Assembly (NCBI GenBank): GCA_964540725.1
Contig: CAZINU010000001.1
Coordinates: forward strand, 62,001 to 126,000
From: JANJWP01 sp964540725
GTDB lineage: Bacteria; Patescibacteriota; Gracilibacteria; BD1-5; UBA2023
Direction: 5' to 3'
DNA: 64,000 nt
Positions within the stretch are counted from its first letter, which is position 1; each line of letters begins with the position of its first letter. The notes under the pieces were generated by a model, which was not told the origin of the DNA, searched no databases, and saw nothing but the letters and a program-made list of their open reading frames with translations. Below are positions 16,184 to 26,003 of the stretch, one piece after another. A program made the position numbers and the translations under genes.

Positions 16184-17482
16184 ATGCGCACCCTTTCCGT
16201 TTCCGCGGCAAAATGCCGCACCGTAGCGGTCTTTTGTGCCGCCCCGTTCCTGCTCGCCTCCTGCGATTCGGTGCTTGCCGGAATCGGCGGCCTCATGTGC
16301 TCGCTCGCGCCCGACAGCGACCACTGCTTCCAATTTTCGGCCGTGCAATCCGGCGATCCCGCCAAATGCGACAAAATCAAGGGGACCAAATTCAAGTCGA
16401 TGGGTTCGAATCCGCCCCGCGACAAGTGCTACCTGCAAATCGCCGAGAACACCGGCAACTACGCCGCTTGCGACCGCATTAAGGGCGGGCCCATGTCGTA
16501 TACGAAGGTCGGCTGCATCGAAGGTACGGCCGTCAAAAAGGACGATCCCGCCGGATGTGCCAGGCTTTCCGCCGGCTCCGCCGAACACCAGCGATGCGCC
16601 CAATCGGTCGGAACCCCGGAAAAAGTGAAAGCCAAAGACGCCGAATACCAGGCGCTCCGCCAGGCGTTCCAAGACGATCCGAGCGACCGGGAAGCCCTGG
16701 GGAAGTACGAGGCGGCCAAGAAAGACCTGGATTCCCGCTACGCCCTCATGGACTACGGCGCTCGAACGGAATACCTGAAGACCCGTCGGGAAGAAATGAT
16801 GTCGGATATCGACGACGAAGACGTCCGCCAGGCCGTCGCGAAAGATTTCAACGCCTTCAAACAGAAGAATCCCGACGCGAAATTCACCGATCTCGTCGGA
16901 GGTCTGAAAGACGTTACCGACCGTCAGAAACTCTTCAAGGAGCTGGACGAAAACGCGAACAAGCTCGTGGACGACGTCAAAGGACAACTGCAAGATTACG
17001 TCGACGGAAAGTGGGAAGAAGCCCAAGAAGCCGCCACCGAAAAGGCGGGGGAGTGGATCGACAAGAACGCGAGCGACCAATTGAAGGGGCAGCTCCAGCG
17101 TCTTTCGTGGATGAAAGAGAAATACGACAAAGCGTCCGAAGGGTATAAGGAGATCGAAGCGAAGTACGCGAAAATGAAGGCCGTGTACGACGAAGCCGTT
17201 GCCATTAACGCGAAAGTGAAAGAATTCGACGCTCTCGTCGCCCAAGGAAAAATCGACCCGGGTCGGGCGAAGACCCTGAAGGGCGCCGTACTCCTCGGAA
17301 AGGGGCTCGAATACGCCACCGGCTACGTTCCGGTCTTCGGATCGACCGTGTCGACCATCAGCAAGGAAACGTTCGAAACGGTCGTAAAGGTCGCGACGAA
17401 ACGGGCCGAGCGGTCGACCGGGCTCGACAAGTGCTTTAGCGACCCCCTCAATTGCGATACGGACGGAATTTCCGCGTACTAA
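16184..17482 (+). CDS. Cys-rich predicted lipoprotein with helical repeats
   Basis: 432 residues. The N-terminus is a signal peptide with lipobox LLASC (Cys at 26), so it is probably an anchored envelope lipoprotein. Residues 37-150 contain many Cys in repeated patterns such as DKCYLQIAENTGNYAACDRI, suggesting disulfide-bonded repeats. Residues 150-390 are charged helices with coiled-coil character, and a last Cys pair ends the protein (KCFSDPLNC). No enzymatic motif. ATG 16184, TAA stop; cotranscribed with the four-helix membrane gene. Confidence 0.6.
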   Translation: MRTLSVSAAKCRTVAVFCAAPFLLASCDSVLAGIGGLMCSLAPDSDHCFQFSAVQSGDPAKCDKIKGTKFKSMGSNPPRDKCYLQIAENTGNYAACDRIKGGPMSYTKVGCIEGTAVKKDDPAGCARLSAGSAEHQRCAQSVGTPEKVKAKDAEYQALRQAFQDDPSDREALGKYEAAKKDLDSRYALMDYGARTEYLKTRREEMMSDIDDEDVRQAVAKDFNAFKQKNPDAKFTDLVGGLKDVTDRQKLFKELDENANKLVDDVKGQLQDYVDGKWEEAQEAATEKAGEWIDKNASDQLKGQLQRLSWMKEKYDKASEGYKEIEAKYAKMKAVYDEAVAINAKVKEFDALVAQGKIDPGRAKTLKGAVLLGKGLEYATGYVPVFGSTVSTISKETFETVVKVATKRAERSTGLDKCFSDPLNCDTDGISAY

Positions 17483-17651
17483 CGGGATTTCTTCCTGTTT
17501 CGTTAAAACGAGTTGAAAAAATCGCTTGACGCGGTCCGGCACGCATGGTATTCTTCCCTCCGAACCGCATTCCGTCGGGCATTCCGACCGTATTTCGCTT
17601 TTTCGCGAAAGAGACGGTTGCCCCCGTCGGAAAATATGCTACGATGCCCCC

Positions 17652-19586
17652 ATGAACGCGCTCAGAGGGGCATTTTCCCGCTCCGTACCGACACTCCTCG
17701 CCCTCCTGCTCTCCGGAACTCCGGCGATGGCGCTTTCCGAGACCTCCGAGCATGTCGCGGAAAACGAACCGCAAACCCTCTTCCGAACGGACGTTTCGCT
17801 CGAAGGAACGATGGACTTCGCCGCGAAACGGGTAACGTTCCGATTCGAAGTCCCGCCGCGCATGTTTCCGGAAGGGGCCATGCTCAAGCTCGTGTATTCC
17901 CCGAGCGATCCGAACGTTTCGTACGACGGGAAACGATGGATTTGGTATTCCTCCGAAAACGTGCGCGAAGCCTCGTACGACTTGGCGGGAAACCGTTGGG
18001 CACCCGGGGAAGGGAACGGTTCGTACGCGCCCGATTGGCGAGAAAAAATGCCGGGATACTTCCGAATTTGCGCCGTTTCCGAATCCGTTCGGAACTGTTC
18101 GAAGCTCGCCCTCCTTCCGAAGGATTTCCGCATCGTCGGAAAAACGCGAAGCCCCTCCGGAAACTCCGGAGCCGTCGGGGAAGTCCAGTTCCTTTCCGCC
18201 CCTCCGGATTCGGCGGAGGGCATTGCGGACGGTTCCGCCGACCCCTCCGGCGGCACTTCGCCCGAGACTTCCGAATCGGCCGTCCGCGCGAACGGCGAAA
18301 TCGTAACCGACAGCGCCCGCGTGAACGTTTCGTGGAATACTGAACCCATCGACTACGTTTTCCTGTTCCTCGCGGTCGCCCTCGTCGCGTATTGGATACG
18401 GCGGAAGACGGCGGAATCCCCGGAATCTCCGGCCCGCCATTCCGCCGGAGGCTCGCAAAAGCCGGGGGCGCGTTCCGTCGGAACGTCCGTCGTCCGTTCC
18501 GCCCGGAACCACGATTCGGCATGGACGCCTTCCGATCAGGACGTCCGAACGCTCCGGATTTTCCGAACCGGCAACGAATACCGTCTCGAATTCGGCGACC
18601 TGTACGAGAAGGGGGTGAAGATTCCCGAGGAAAACCGCGCGAACCTCTTGGCGGAACTTTCCCTGTTCATCCGGGCCATGCACCGCATCGCCCCAAGCCG
18701 GGCTCCGTTGGACGAATTGAGGCACTTCGACGTCGAAATTCCGAATCTGGAAAAATTCGGCCATACGCTCTACCGGCTCCTCCTTCCCGAGCGGGTCCGC
18801 GAGGCGCTCGAGGCGACCCACGGCCCCCTCGTCATTCGCACGGACGATCAGGAAATTCCGTGGGAACTCCTCCATAACGGCCACGAGTTCCTGTCGCTCA
18901 TGCGACCGCTCGGACGGGAGCTTCTGACGACCGCGACCATTCGGAAGAATCCGGTCCACCGGCCGGACGTTCCGAAGATCCTCCTCATCGCCGATCCGAC
19001 GGCCGATTTGGCCGGCGCCCGGCAGGAGGCCGTTAAGATTGCCGGAATCTTCGCCGACCGCGCGGAAATCCGGGTGCTCCTTTGAGGCGACGCGACCGCT
19101 TCGGCCATTTTCGCCGCCCTTTCGGAATCCGATTGGGACGTCATTCATTATGCCGGGCACGCCCGGTTCCGCGAGGACGTTCCCGACGAAAGCGGGCTCG
19201 TACTCTCGGGAGGACAGGTCGTGAGCGTGACCGAAATCAAGCGGACGCTCTCGGGACGCCCTCTCGTATTCCTCAACGCCTGTTCTTCGGGAGTCTCGAA
19301 ACGTTCGGACGGTTCCGACGCCGAAGAATTCGGCCTGGATTCCGTCGGTCTCGCGAGCGCGTTCGTCGTGGGCGGGGCGCTCGGAACCCTTTCGACCCTA
19401 TGGCCGGTCCACGATGCCGTCGCCCTCGCGTTTTCCGTAGTTTTCTACGAATCCGTCCTCTCCGGCCGTACCGTCGGAGAGGCGGTACTCGACGCGAAAC
19501 GCGCGACGAAGGGCGCGGATCCGTCCAAAGTGAATTGGGCGGCCTTCGCGTACTACGGAAATCCGAATTCGCGGCTCGGCGACTAG
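17652..19586 (+). CDS. Transmembrane CHAT-domain (caspase-like) protease (UGA codon 478)
   Basis: 644 residues. A signal peptide (about 1-27, LLALLLSGTPAMA) is followed by an exported beta-rich domain to about residue 220, then a membrane helix near 235-253 (YVFLFLAVALVAYWIRRK) and a cytoplasmic part. The C-terminal CHAT domain carries the caspase-type dyad: His503 in HYAGHARF and Cys544 in NACSSG. The helix-opening GGDATASAIFAAL depends on UGA 19083 as Gly; with a standard code the protease loses its whole catalytic half. Start ATG 17652 sits close to a TATGCT element (short leader). The topology suggests outside sensing coupled to an inside protease. Confidence 0.85.
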
Positions 19587-19642
19587 CGTTGCCGTTTCGG
19601 TTTCCGACCCCTTCCCGGCAAATCCCTTTACCTACGCCAACC

Positions 19643-20056
19643 ATGCGATACGAACGCACCATGCGGTACCTCTTCCGCCTCCGTGACGAACTCGAAGGGA
19701 ACGCGTCCTCGCTGTCGGAATCCGACGTTTCCCGGCTCATGCGCCTCTATCGGGGCGCGAAAACGAGGAAGGCTTCCGACGTCGAGAACGTGGAACGCGA
19801 AATCGCTTCGACGGAAGGCGACGCCGAAAGGGGAGGGGCCGTCCGGTCCGGGGCAACGGTCGGTTCCGGGTCGGAATCCGCCGGAAGCGTCGGGTCGCCG
19901 CTCCCGCCCCCTCCACCCGCTCCCGCGCCCCTTCGGGACTGGAACTTCGAATCCGACGAAGCCGAGACGGTCGAGATGCTCAATTCCATCGAGGTCCTCT
20001 CGGCCACCATCATATCCCGTCTGCAAGAACGCAATGCCGGACCTTCCGCATCGTAA
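19643..20056 (+). CDS. Small CHAT-adjacent protein, helical with Pro-rich linker
   Basis: 137 residues. The N-terminal 55 residues form charged helices (YLFRLRDELEGNASSLSES), then a low-complexity Gly/Ser stretch, a poly-Pro segment of six prolines, and an acidic C-terminal helix. Starts at ATG 19643, 56 bases after the CHAT gene, and overlaps the next gene by 23 bases, so it is in the same operon. No recognisable family; an adaptor or CHAT substrate is one possibility, stated only from position. Confidence 0.55.
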   Translation: MRYERTMRYLFRLRDELEGNASSLSESDVSRLMRLYRGAKTRKASDVENVEREIASTEGDAERGGAVRSGATVGSGSESAGSVGSPLPPPPPAPAPLRDWNFESDEAETVEMLNSIEVLSATIISRLQERNAGPSAS

Positions 20057-21176
20057 ATTCCGGAATCCGGCATACGTCCGGACCCGGTTCTTCCTGTTTT
20101 CCGACCGCATTCCGGTTCGGCCGGATTTTCCCGCGGGCGAATTCGATCTCGGCCATGGCCGTTTCGGCCGGTATTCCTTTCAGTCGGAAACCGATTATGC
20201 CCTGCTTCAGCTCTTCGTAACGGTTCGGGGCCGCCGTCGGCATTCGGTCGACGATCTTCGCGCGGCCGCGGATTCCGCTCCCGCCGTTCCCGTTCCCGTT
20301 GGGGCCGAACTCTTGGCCGAACGGGAATGTCTCCTCGTCGACGAGGACCTCTCCGACAGCGTTTCGTATTCCGACCCTCTTGCGTACGACGTGTTGTATA
20401 AAAAGCTCGACGGCCTCCGAATTCTCTATTCTCCGGTACCGGGAAACGAATTCTTGCCGAATTTTCTCAAGCACCTCACGTACTTCGAACTCTACTACGC
20501 GAAGGTCGAACGGTTCTATTCGAAGTTCAAGTCCGAAGTGTATCCGCGGCTTCGCCGCATGCACTCGGAACTTATCCGCACGTGCTCCGACATTCTCGAT
20601 CCCAAACGGAAAACGTGGAAGGAGTCCGACTTGAAGACCCTCTCCGGATGGGCGCTCTCGATCGACGAGCTCAATTTCGCGCTCGGGTACGACATGGAGA
20701 GCGTCGAGAGCAACCTTTCCAATATGAAGTCCCGAATTCGGACGATTGGGGCCGAAAATTCCCGATATTTCCAGAACCACGTCGAGAAGGCCGAGTTCGT
20801 GCTCGATACCTTCGACAAGGCGCGCGACAAGAACGACCTGATTAAGGAAACCATCCTGAAAAACGGCATCGAATACGTCGCCGCCCGGCGCGAAGAAGCC
20901 AAACTCGCGAACGAAACCGCGAAAATCGGACACGTGAAGAACATCAAGGAGCTCGTTTCCGGATTGGCGTTCATCGAAATCTTCATCAACGGCATGGCCG
21001 AGGCGGTGGGAATCGCCGGATGGTCCGGCGCCCTCTCCACGGCGCTCTCGAACACCGCCTTCATGCGGATGGTGCTGCTCTCGGGCTTCATCGTCGGGTA
21101 TTTCGTCCACTATTTTTGGGTTTCCTGGAACGCCGAAGGCGGACGGACGGTTTCCGTCCGCTCCGAACGGGCATAG
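20034..21176 (+). CDS. CHAT-operon protein with long helical region and C-terminal membrane helices
   Basis: 380 residues from ATG 20034, overlapping the upstream gene by 23 bases. An N-terminal beta-type domain (about 1-140) leads to a long helical region with coiled-coil potential, then two hydrophobic segments near residues 315-335 and 345-367. It looks like a membrane-anchored cytoplasmic partner. Stop TAG. No known motif. Position in the CHAT operon is the only functional hint. Confidence 0.6.
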   Translation: MPDLPHRKFRNPAYVRTRFFLFSDRIPVRPDFPAGEFDLGHGRFGRYSFQSETDYALLQLFVTVRGRRRHSVDDLRAAADSAPAVPVPVGAELLAERECLLVDEDLSDSVSYSDPLAYDVLYKKLDGLRILYSPVPGNEFLPNFLKHLTYFELYYAKVERFYSKFKSEVYPRLRRMHSELIRTCSDILDPKRKTWKESDLKTLSGWALSIDELNFALGYDMESVESNLSNMKSRIRTIGAENSRYFQNHVEKAEFVLDTFDKARDKNDLIKETILKNGIEYVAARREEAKLANETAKIGHVKNIKELVSGLAFIEIFINGMAEAVGIAGWSGALSTALSNTAFMRMVLLSGFIVGYFVHYFWVSWNAEGGRTVSVRSERA

Positions 21177-21274
21177 CCTCCGTCCGGGGACTTCGCTCGC
21201 CCGAGTCGCGCCGGATTCCCGTTTTTTGGAGCCGTCGGGGAAATGTGGTAGGATGGGGCGGAACCCCCGTATCC

Positions 21275-22483
21275 ATGGAAATCTCCCCAAAAGTCCGAAC
21301 GAACGCCGTCATCGCGTATTTTTTCCTCGGCCCCCTCATGCTCCTTTCGCGGGGGAATCCGAATTTTTCCGACGCGTTCGTAAGATCCCATGCCCGTACC
21401 GCCACGCGGACGATGCTCGCGTATGCCGCCCTTCTCGTGGGACATTGGATGTTTTTGTCCGATTTGCTCGATTTCAAACTTCCGCTCGTAGCCTTCACGG
21501 CATCGCGGGGAGTCTCGGTGGCGCTGTTCGCCCTGTTCGTCTTCGCGCTCGTCCGCGGCGCGAACCGGGCCCGCCTCGGCCTTGAACCCGCCGCCGTATC
21601 CGAGTTGCCCGCCTTCCGGTTTTCGACCTCCGATCTTCCCGATTCGTTCGCCGCCCGTTCCGAGACGGAGAAAATCCTCGCGCTCTGGTCGTTCGTTCCC
21701 GTTCTCGGTATCGTATTCGCGCTCCGCAGCCCGAGTCGCGAAGCCGTTCTCGGCATGCGTGCCGGTTCGGTCGCGTTCCTTTTGTACGCCCTCCTTTCGG
21801 TTTCGACCGCCGACGCGAGCCTCATGGCCCTCTCGCTCGCGTACGCGGCGTTTTTCGTGACCGCCGGAGTATCGCTTTTGACGTCCGGAACCGTTCCCGC
21901 CGCCGGAACGCTCGCCATGGTTCCGTCGCTCGAATCGGCCTATCGGGCCGCGCGGACCGTCCCGGCCTTCGTATTCGAGACGTTCCGGGTGGCGTTCGGA
22001 AAAAAGCACGAGCTCTCTTTCGGAAGTACGTACCGCCGCATCGCCGAGAAAGACGCGGCGACCGAATCCGCTATGGACGCGGCGTTTCCCGAAACCGGTT
22101 TTCCGATTCCGCCCGAAGTCTCGGCCGTTCCCGGAGCGAATCTGATTCTCGCTCCGAGGCTTTTTTCGGCGTCGCCCTACCGCTATGCGATCGCGGCGGG
22201 GCAGGGGGTGGCCCTTACGGCCCTCTTCGCCCTCTTCGCCGTCCTTTGGGGATTCGACAATCCGTACCAAATTTTCCTCCTTCCGGCCGTAGCGCTCCTG
22301 CTTTGAGGCGTCCGACGCCGCCCGTTCTACCGGATTCCGGTGCTGTACGAATGCTACGCGGCCGTCGGGGTCCTCTCGTTCGGTCTCTTGAACCGGGCCC
22401 GCAAGATTCGCGAAACCGCCCAAAAGGAAACGTCGGTGAGTTTTAAAGTAGGTTTAACCGGGGGAGCGCAAGTCGGGAAATAA
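21275..22483 (+). CDS. Multi-pass membrane protein at the end of the CHAT cluster (one UGA)
   Basis: 402 residues. At least eight hydrophobic stretches alternate with short loops (for example AYAALLVGHWMFLSDLL and FALFAVLWGF). The last 59 residues require UGA near 22305 as glycine (LLPAVALLL-UGA-GVRRRPFYR); the segment after it includes another helix, YAAVGVLSFGLL, and a basic tail. Starts at ATG 21275, 98 bases after the upstream gene. No transporter family signature is visible. Confidence 0.6.
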
Positions 22484-22486
22484 GCC

Positions 22487-22515
22487 TTGCGCCATTTAGT
22501 TAAAATCGTTATACT
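22487..22515 (+). promoter_or_regulatory. Promoter of the prepilin-like gene
   Basis: TTGCGC at 22487 and TATACT at 22510 separated by 17 bases, about 76 bases ahead of the ATG. Confidence 0.6.
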
Positions 22516-22590
22516 GCCCAGGAAGGTTTCCGCATCGGTTTTTGATGAATCCGGTGTGCCCGGAATCCCGGGTTTCCGTAACGAATCATT

Positions 22591-24405
22591 ATGGCAAAAT
22601 TCCGACTCCCCCGAATCGTCCGAATCCGGTCGCACGTCACCTCCCGCCGATTTTCCGGCTTCACCCTCGTGGAGCTCGTCGTCGTCGTCACGGTTTTGGC
22701 AATCCTGGCAATCGTCGGATTCCTGTCCCTTTCGGGATACGTTTCAGACGCTCGCCGTTCGACCGTCCTGTCGAACGTTCGGACGGTCGAAGAAGGGCTG
22801 ATGACGACCTCGGCCGTTACCGGCAACTTCCCCGTTCCGTCGGATGCGCAGGACGTGACGTATTCCGGAGGTATCGCATGGAAGCAGGGGACGGCCGGAT
22901 ATTCGGTCATGGCAGCCATCGGCATGGGCGAGCCGCCGACCGATCCGTTTTCGAAATCCGAATTCGCCTATTCCGTCACGCCGAGCGGTCTCGAGTTTCA
23001 AATCAGCAGCGCCTACCTCGTGGAAACCGCGGCCGCACCCGGTGTCGTCACCGCGTATGCGGAAGGTGTCGCGGAACCGTTCCGGGGGCGGAAGTTCATC
23101 GCTTCGGTCGGAGGGAACCATAACGGACTCTTCGTTCCCGTCCGTACGCAGGATTCCGCGAACGTCCTTATCGCGGTGCCGTCCATTATTCTCGCAGAAC
23201 TTCCGGGGTTGGGTCCGGTTGAGGCGTTCGTATTGGACGGCCGTTCCGGCACGCCCGCCTCATGGTCCGGTTCGGTCGCGCTCGGAGGCACGACCGGAAC
23301 GGGGACCCCATTTTCCCCGACCGTCGTATTTTCCTCTACCGGATCTTCATTTCCGACGACCGGCCCGGAACTGGAAAGCCTCGTCAATAACCTCGTTACC
23401 GCGTATTCCGGCACCGCCGTCGGCCCGGATTGGAAGTATATCACCATTCTCCACCAGCCGGATGCGAAATCGGTCGTTCAAGCCGCCGGCATAAATGCAC
23501 TCGGCCGCGGCGTTCCGACCGCCCCGCCGCCGCCAACCGTTTCGTGCAATCCCGGCGAAACCGTAACCGGAGGGGCCTGCGGGGACCCCCATTGGACGAG
23601 CGTAATCTGGATGACGAGCATGGAGGACGATTCGATACTCAGTCTCATTGCGAACGATCCGGGGGAAACGCCGACCTGTTCGAACGGATTAATAACGATC
23701 GGCCAGGAAAAATACCATAAATACCGGTATAAGATGGTGTGCGGAGGAGGTGTCGTAGCGCCATGGAACAGCGTGGGAGCCTGCATAAGCCTGGGAAAAT
23801 GTGCGACAGCAACGTACCCCTCCATTCTGAAGGCCCCCGTTCCGATTACTGACACGGTCACGAACAACATTCTGACGTACTCGACGGCGGCCGCATACTA
23901 TTCGACCCTTCAAAAAGCGAGGAGCAAATATTCGATCGGATTCAACGGCAGTACGACTTTTAACGCGAAGGGCGACGCTCCCGGGAAGTTCGTCGCAACC
24001 GGCGACCTTACGTTTGAAGCGTCTTTATACCTCTCGGGCACGACGACCTCGCAGTTTCCGTTCCTGAGTTACGGCGGCATCGTTCTGTATGTAAACAAAG
24101 ATACCAACCAGCTGCAATTTTACGAGAATGGATACCGGATTTCCGGACCCCCTATGGCGGCGAACGTGTGGCACCACGTCGCGCTCGTAAGGGACTCGGG
24201 CGTATTCAAGCTATTCGTAGACGGCACGATGGTGCCGACGACGTACGCGTCTTCGCTTACGATCGATCCCGGTACCAGCGGCATCACCATACAATTGGGG
24301 CCGCAGGGCGGATACCTCGACGGTCTCCGTATTACGAAGTCGGTCGCCCGATACACGCAGAGTTTTTCCACGGCGGACTACGGGCATTCCTACCCGGCGC
24401 GGTAA
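22591..24405 (+). CDS. Type IV prepilin-like protein with C-terminal LamG/concanavalin-type domain
   Basis: 604 residues. A prepilin cleavage site G-FTLVELVVVVTVLAILAI at about residues 23-42 defines a type IV pilin-like N-terminus; GspG/PilE-like first helix and a short pilin globular part follow. Residues about 310-370 contain Cys-rich and variable sequence, and residues 430-600 carry a LamG/concanavalin-like fold (LTFEASLYL, NVWHHVALVRDSGVFKLFVDG, YLDGLRITKSVARYT). It would be an unusually large surface pilin with a binding tip. The assembly ATPase may be the PilB/GspE protein at 60979. ATG 22591, TAA stop, own promoter. Confidence 0.8.
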   Translation: MAKFRLPRIVRIRSHVTSRRFSGFTLVELVVVVTVLAILAIVGFLSLSGYVSDARRSTVLSNVRTVEEGLMTTSAVTGNFPVPSDAQDVTYSGGIAWKQGTAGYSVMAAIGMGEPPTDPFSKSEFAYSVTPSGLEFQISSAYLVETAAAPGVVTAYAEGVAEPFRGRKFIASVGGNHNGLFVPVRTQDSANVLIAVPSIILAELPGLGPVEAFVLDGRSGTPASWSGSVALGGTTGTGTPFSPTVVFSSTGSSFPTTGPELESLVNNLVTAYSGTAVGPDWKYITILHQPDAKSVVQAAGINALGRGVPTAPPPPTVSCNPGETVTGGACGDPHWTSVIWMTSMEDDSILSLIANDPGETPTCSNGLITIGQEKYHKYRYKMVCGGGVVAPWNSVGACISLGKCATATYPSILKAPVPITDTVTNNILTYSTAAAYYSTLQKARSKYSIGFNGSTTFNAKGDAPGKFVATGDLTFEASLYLSGTTTSQFPFLSYGGIVLYVNKDTNQLQFYENGYRISGPPMAANVWHHVALVRDSGVFKLFVDGTMVPTTYASSLTIDPGTSGITIQLGPQGGYLDGLRITKSVARYTQSFSTADYGHSYPAR

Positions 24406-24463
24406 GGAATGGGGCGATAAGGGGGTCGGAATTCCGAAGTTACGGACCGCTCCGAACGCCGTT

Positions 24464-24955
24464 TTATTTCCGTTTTCCGATCCCCAAATTCGAAACCCCC
24501 GCCACGTACGCGATGGCGATGGCGTCCGCGGCATCGTCCGGCTTTGGGACGGCGTCGAGTTTGAAGAGCATTTTCAGCGCGTTCTGCACCTGCGTTTTCG
24601 GTGCGCGGCCGTTCCCGCAGATGCCCTTTTTTACCTGGAGCGGTCCGAGTTCCACCAGAGGAATGCCGCGTTTGGCGATTTCGAGTACCGCCACTCCCCG
24701 GGCCTGTGCCACGGCGATGCCGGTTTTTTGATTGGTCGTGAAGAGCAGGGTTTCCATGCCGCAAGCGTCCGGTCGGTACGTATCCAAAAGCGACGAAAGG
24801 TCGGCGGAAATTTCCACGAGCTTGTCGGCGAGGGGGATCCCCGGCGGCGTCGAAACGACCCCGTAATCCAGAATGGAAAAGGAATTCCCGGTTTTTTCAA
24901 GGACGGCGAATCCGAGCGTCGTCGTTCCCGGATCGACCCCGAGAATTATTGACAT
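24464..24955 (-). CDS. ruvC: Holliday junction resolvase RuvC
   Basis: 163 residues, the usual length. Catalytic acidic residues lie in LGVDPGTTTLGFAVLE, METLLF (Glu) and the C-terminal DAADAIAIAYV. It resolves recombination four-way junctions with RuvAB. Start ATG 24955, stop TAA. Two divergent transcripts leave the AT-rich 24956-25041 gap. Confidence 0.93.
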   Translation of the reverse strand: MSIILGVDPGTTTLGFAVLEKTGNSFSILDYGVVSTPPGIPLADKLVEISADLSSLLDTYRPDACGMETLLFTTNQKTGIAVAQARGVAVLEIAKRGIPLVELGPLQVKKGICGNGRAPKTQVQNALKMLFKLDAVPKPDDAADAIAIAYVAGVSNLGIGKRK

Positions 24956-25041
24956 ATATCGTTTTTTATTGAATAATAATAAATGTACAGGAAGCGGGGA
25001 ATGCTCCCGTCCCCCGCGTATTCGATCCAACGTTCCGAACC

Positions 25042-25200
25042 ATGTTCCCATCCACCGATACGACCGTTCTCGTCGAAGTTCCGATCGAGGCGAAAATCCT
25101 CGCGTCGTCCCTCGACGAGGGCGAGAAACGGAAATTTCTCAACCTCCTCTCGTATTTTACGCCCTCCGAACTTCGGGAACTCGAAACCATGCTCGCCTAG
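25042..25200 (+). CDS. Small acidic helical protein, 52 residues
   Basis: The frame begins at ATG 25042 and ends at TAG 25198-25200, overlapping the convergent 25197-25991 gene by 4 bases. It is an acidic, helical peptide (EVPIEAKILASSLDEGEKRK then FTPSELRELETMLA) with the look of the short charged proteins common in this window. No SD. Coding potential is supported by codon pattern and the tight end overlap only. Confidence 0.5.
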   Translation: MFPSTDTTVLVEVPIEAKILASSLDEGEKRKFLNLLSYFTPSELRELETMLA

Positions 25201-25991
25201 TACGTCGCGCACTGCGATTCGAGAAGCCGGTACAGGAGCGCATTTTGGTCGGAGAAATCGCCCAAGAGCAGTTTTCGGGTCTCGGCGGTCTCTTTGAGGG
25301 TAATTTTTCCGGAATGTCGTTTTCCCCCGAAAACGTCGCTCTCGACCACTTGCGAGAACGGTACGAAAAACGTATCGGAAAGAAGGAAGTCCCCGAGCGT
25401 CCGGTATTTTGCCAAATACTGCGCGAACGCCCGACCGTAGTCGAAGAGTTTTTCGTCGTTTCGGATGGCCTTGAGCAATCCGTATAGCCGACCGACCGAC
25501 AGGCTGTAGCGTTTCGTAATGACGAAATGGATGGCTTTTTCGAGGGGGTCGTTTACCCGCAGCACGACCGCTCCGTGCTTGACCGCGAACTTCCGAAACT
25601 GGTTGGTGACGAGTACTTCGATGAGCGAGTCGAGAATCTTCGTGTACGAACTGACGACCGCGAGCCCGTCGCCGGACCTGGCCCGCTGCAAATTGAAAAA
25701 CGCGATTTCCGAACCGAGGAGGTGTTCGACCGTCTCCTTCGGCGCGTTCATAAGGAGGAGGTCTCAAAAAAACGAGCGGATTCGGTTGGCGATAATTTCT
25801 TCCTGGTTCTCGCGAAAAAAGTCGGCCCGGACTTCCTCGGTCATTTTCCCGGTGCGTTTCTTCGCGATTTTATGGGCTTCCTCCCGGTATTGTCGGGCCA
25901 TCCAGGCGCGGGCGAGTTCCAAAAGCCGGGCCAACTCGGCGTTTTCCGCTTTCAAGCGTTCGATTTCGGCGTCCATCGCGGTATTCGCCAT
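25197..25991 (-). CDS. Coiled-coil protein of unknown function (one UGA)
   Basis: 264 residues once UGA at 25764 is read as glycine (IRSFF-UGA-DLLLMNAPKE). N-terminal residues 1-45 form a coiled coil (DAEIERLKAENAELARLL), followed by a helical domain with FFNLQRARSGDGLAVVSSYTK and a compact C-terminal part. It begins 12 bases after the phosphomannomutase stop, so it is cotranscribed with deformylase and mutase. I do not recognise the family. Confidence 0.6.
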
Positions 25992-26003
25992 GCGCGGTCG
26001 TGG

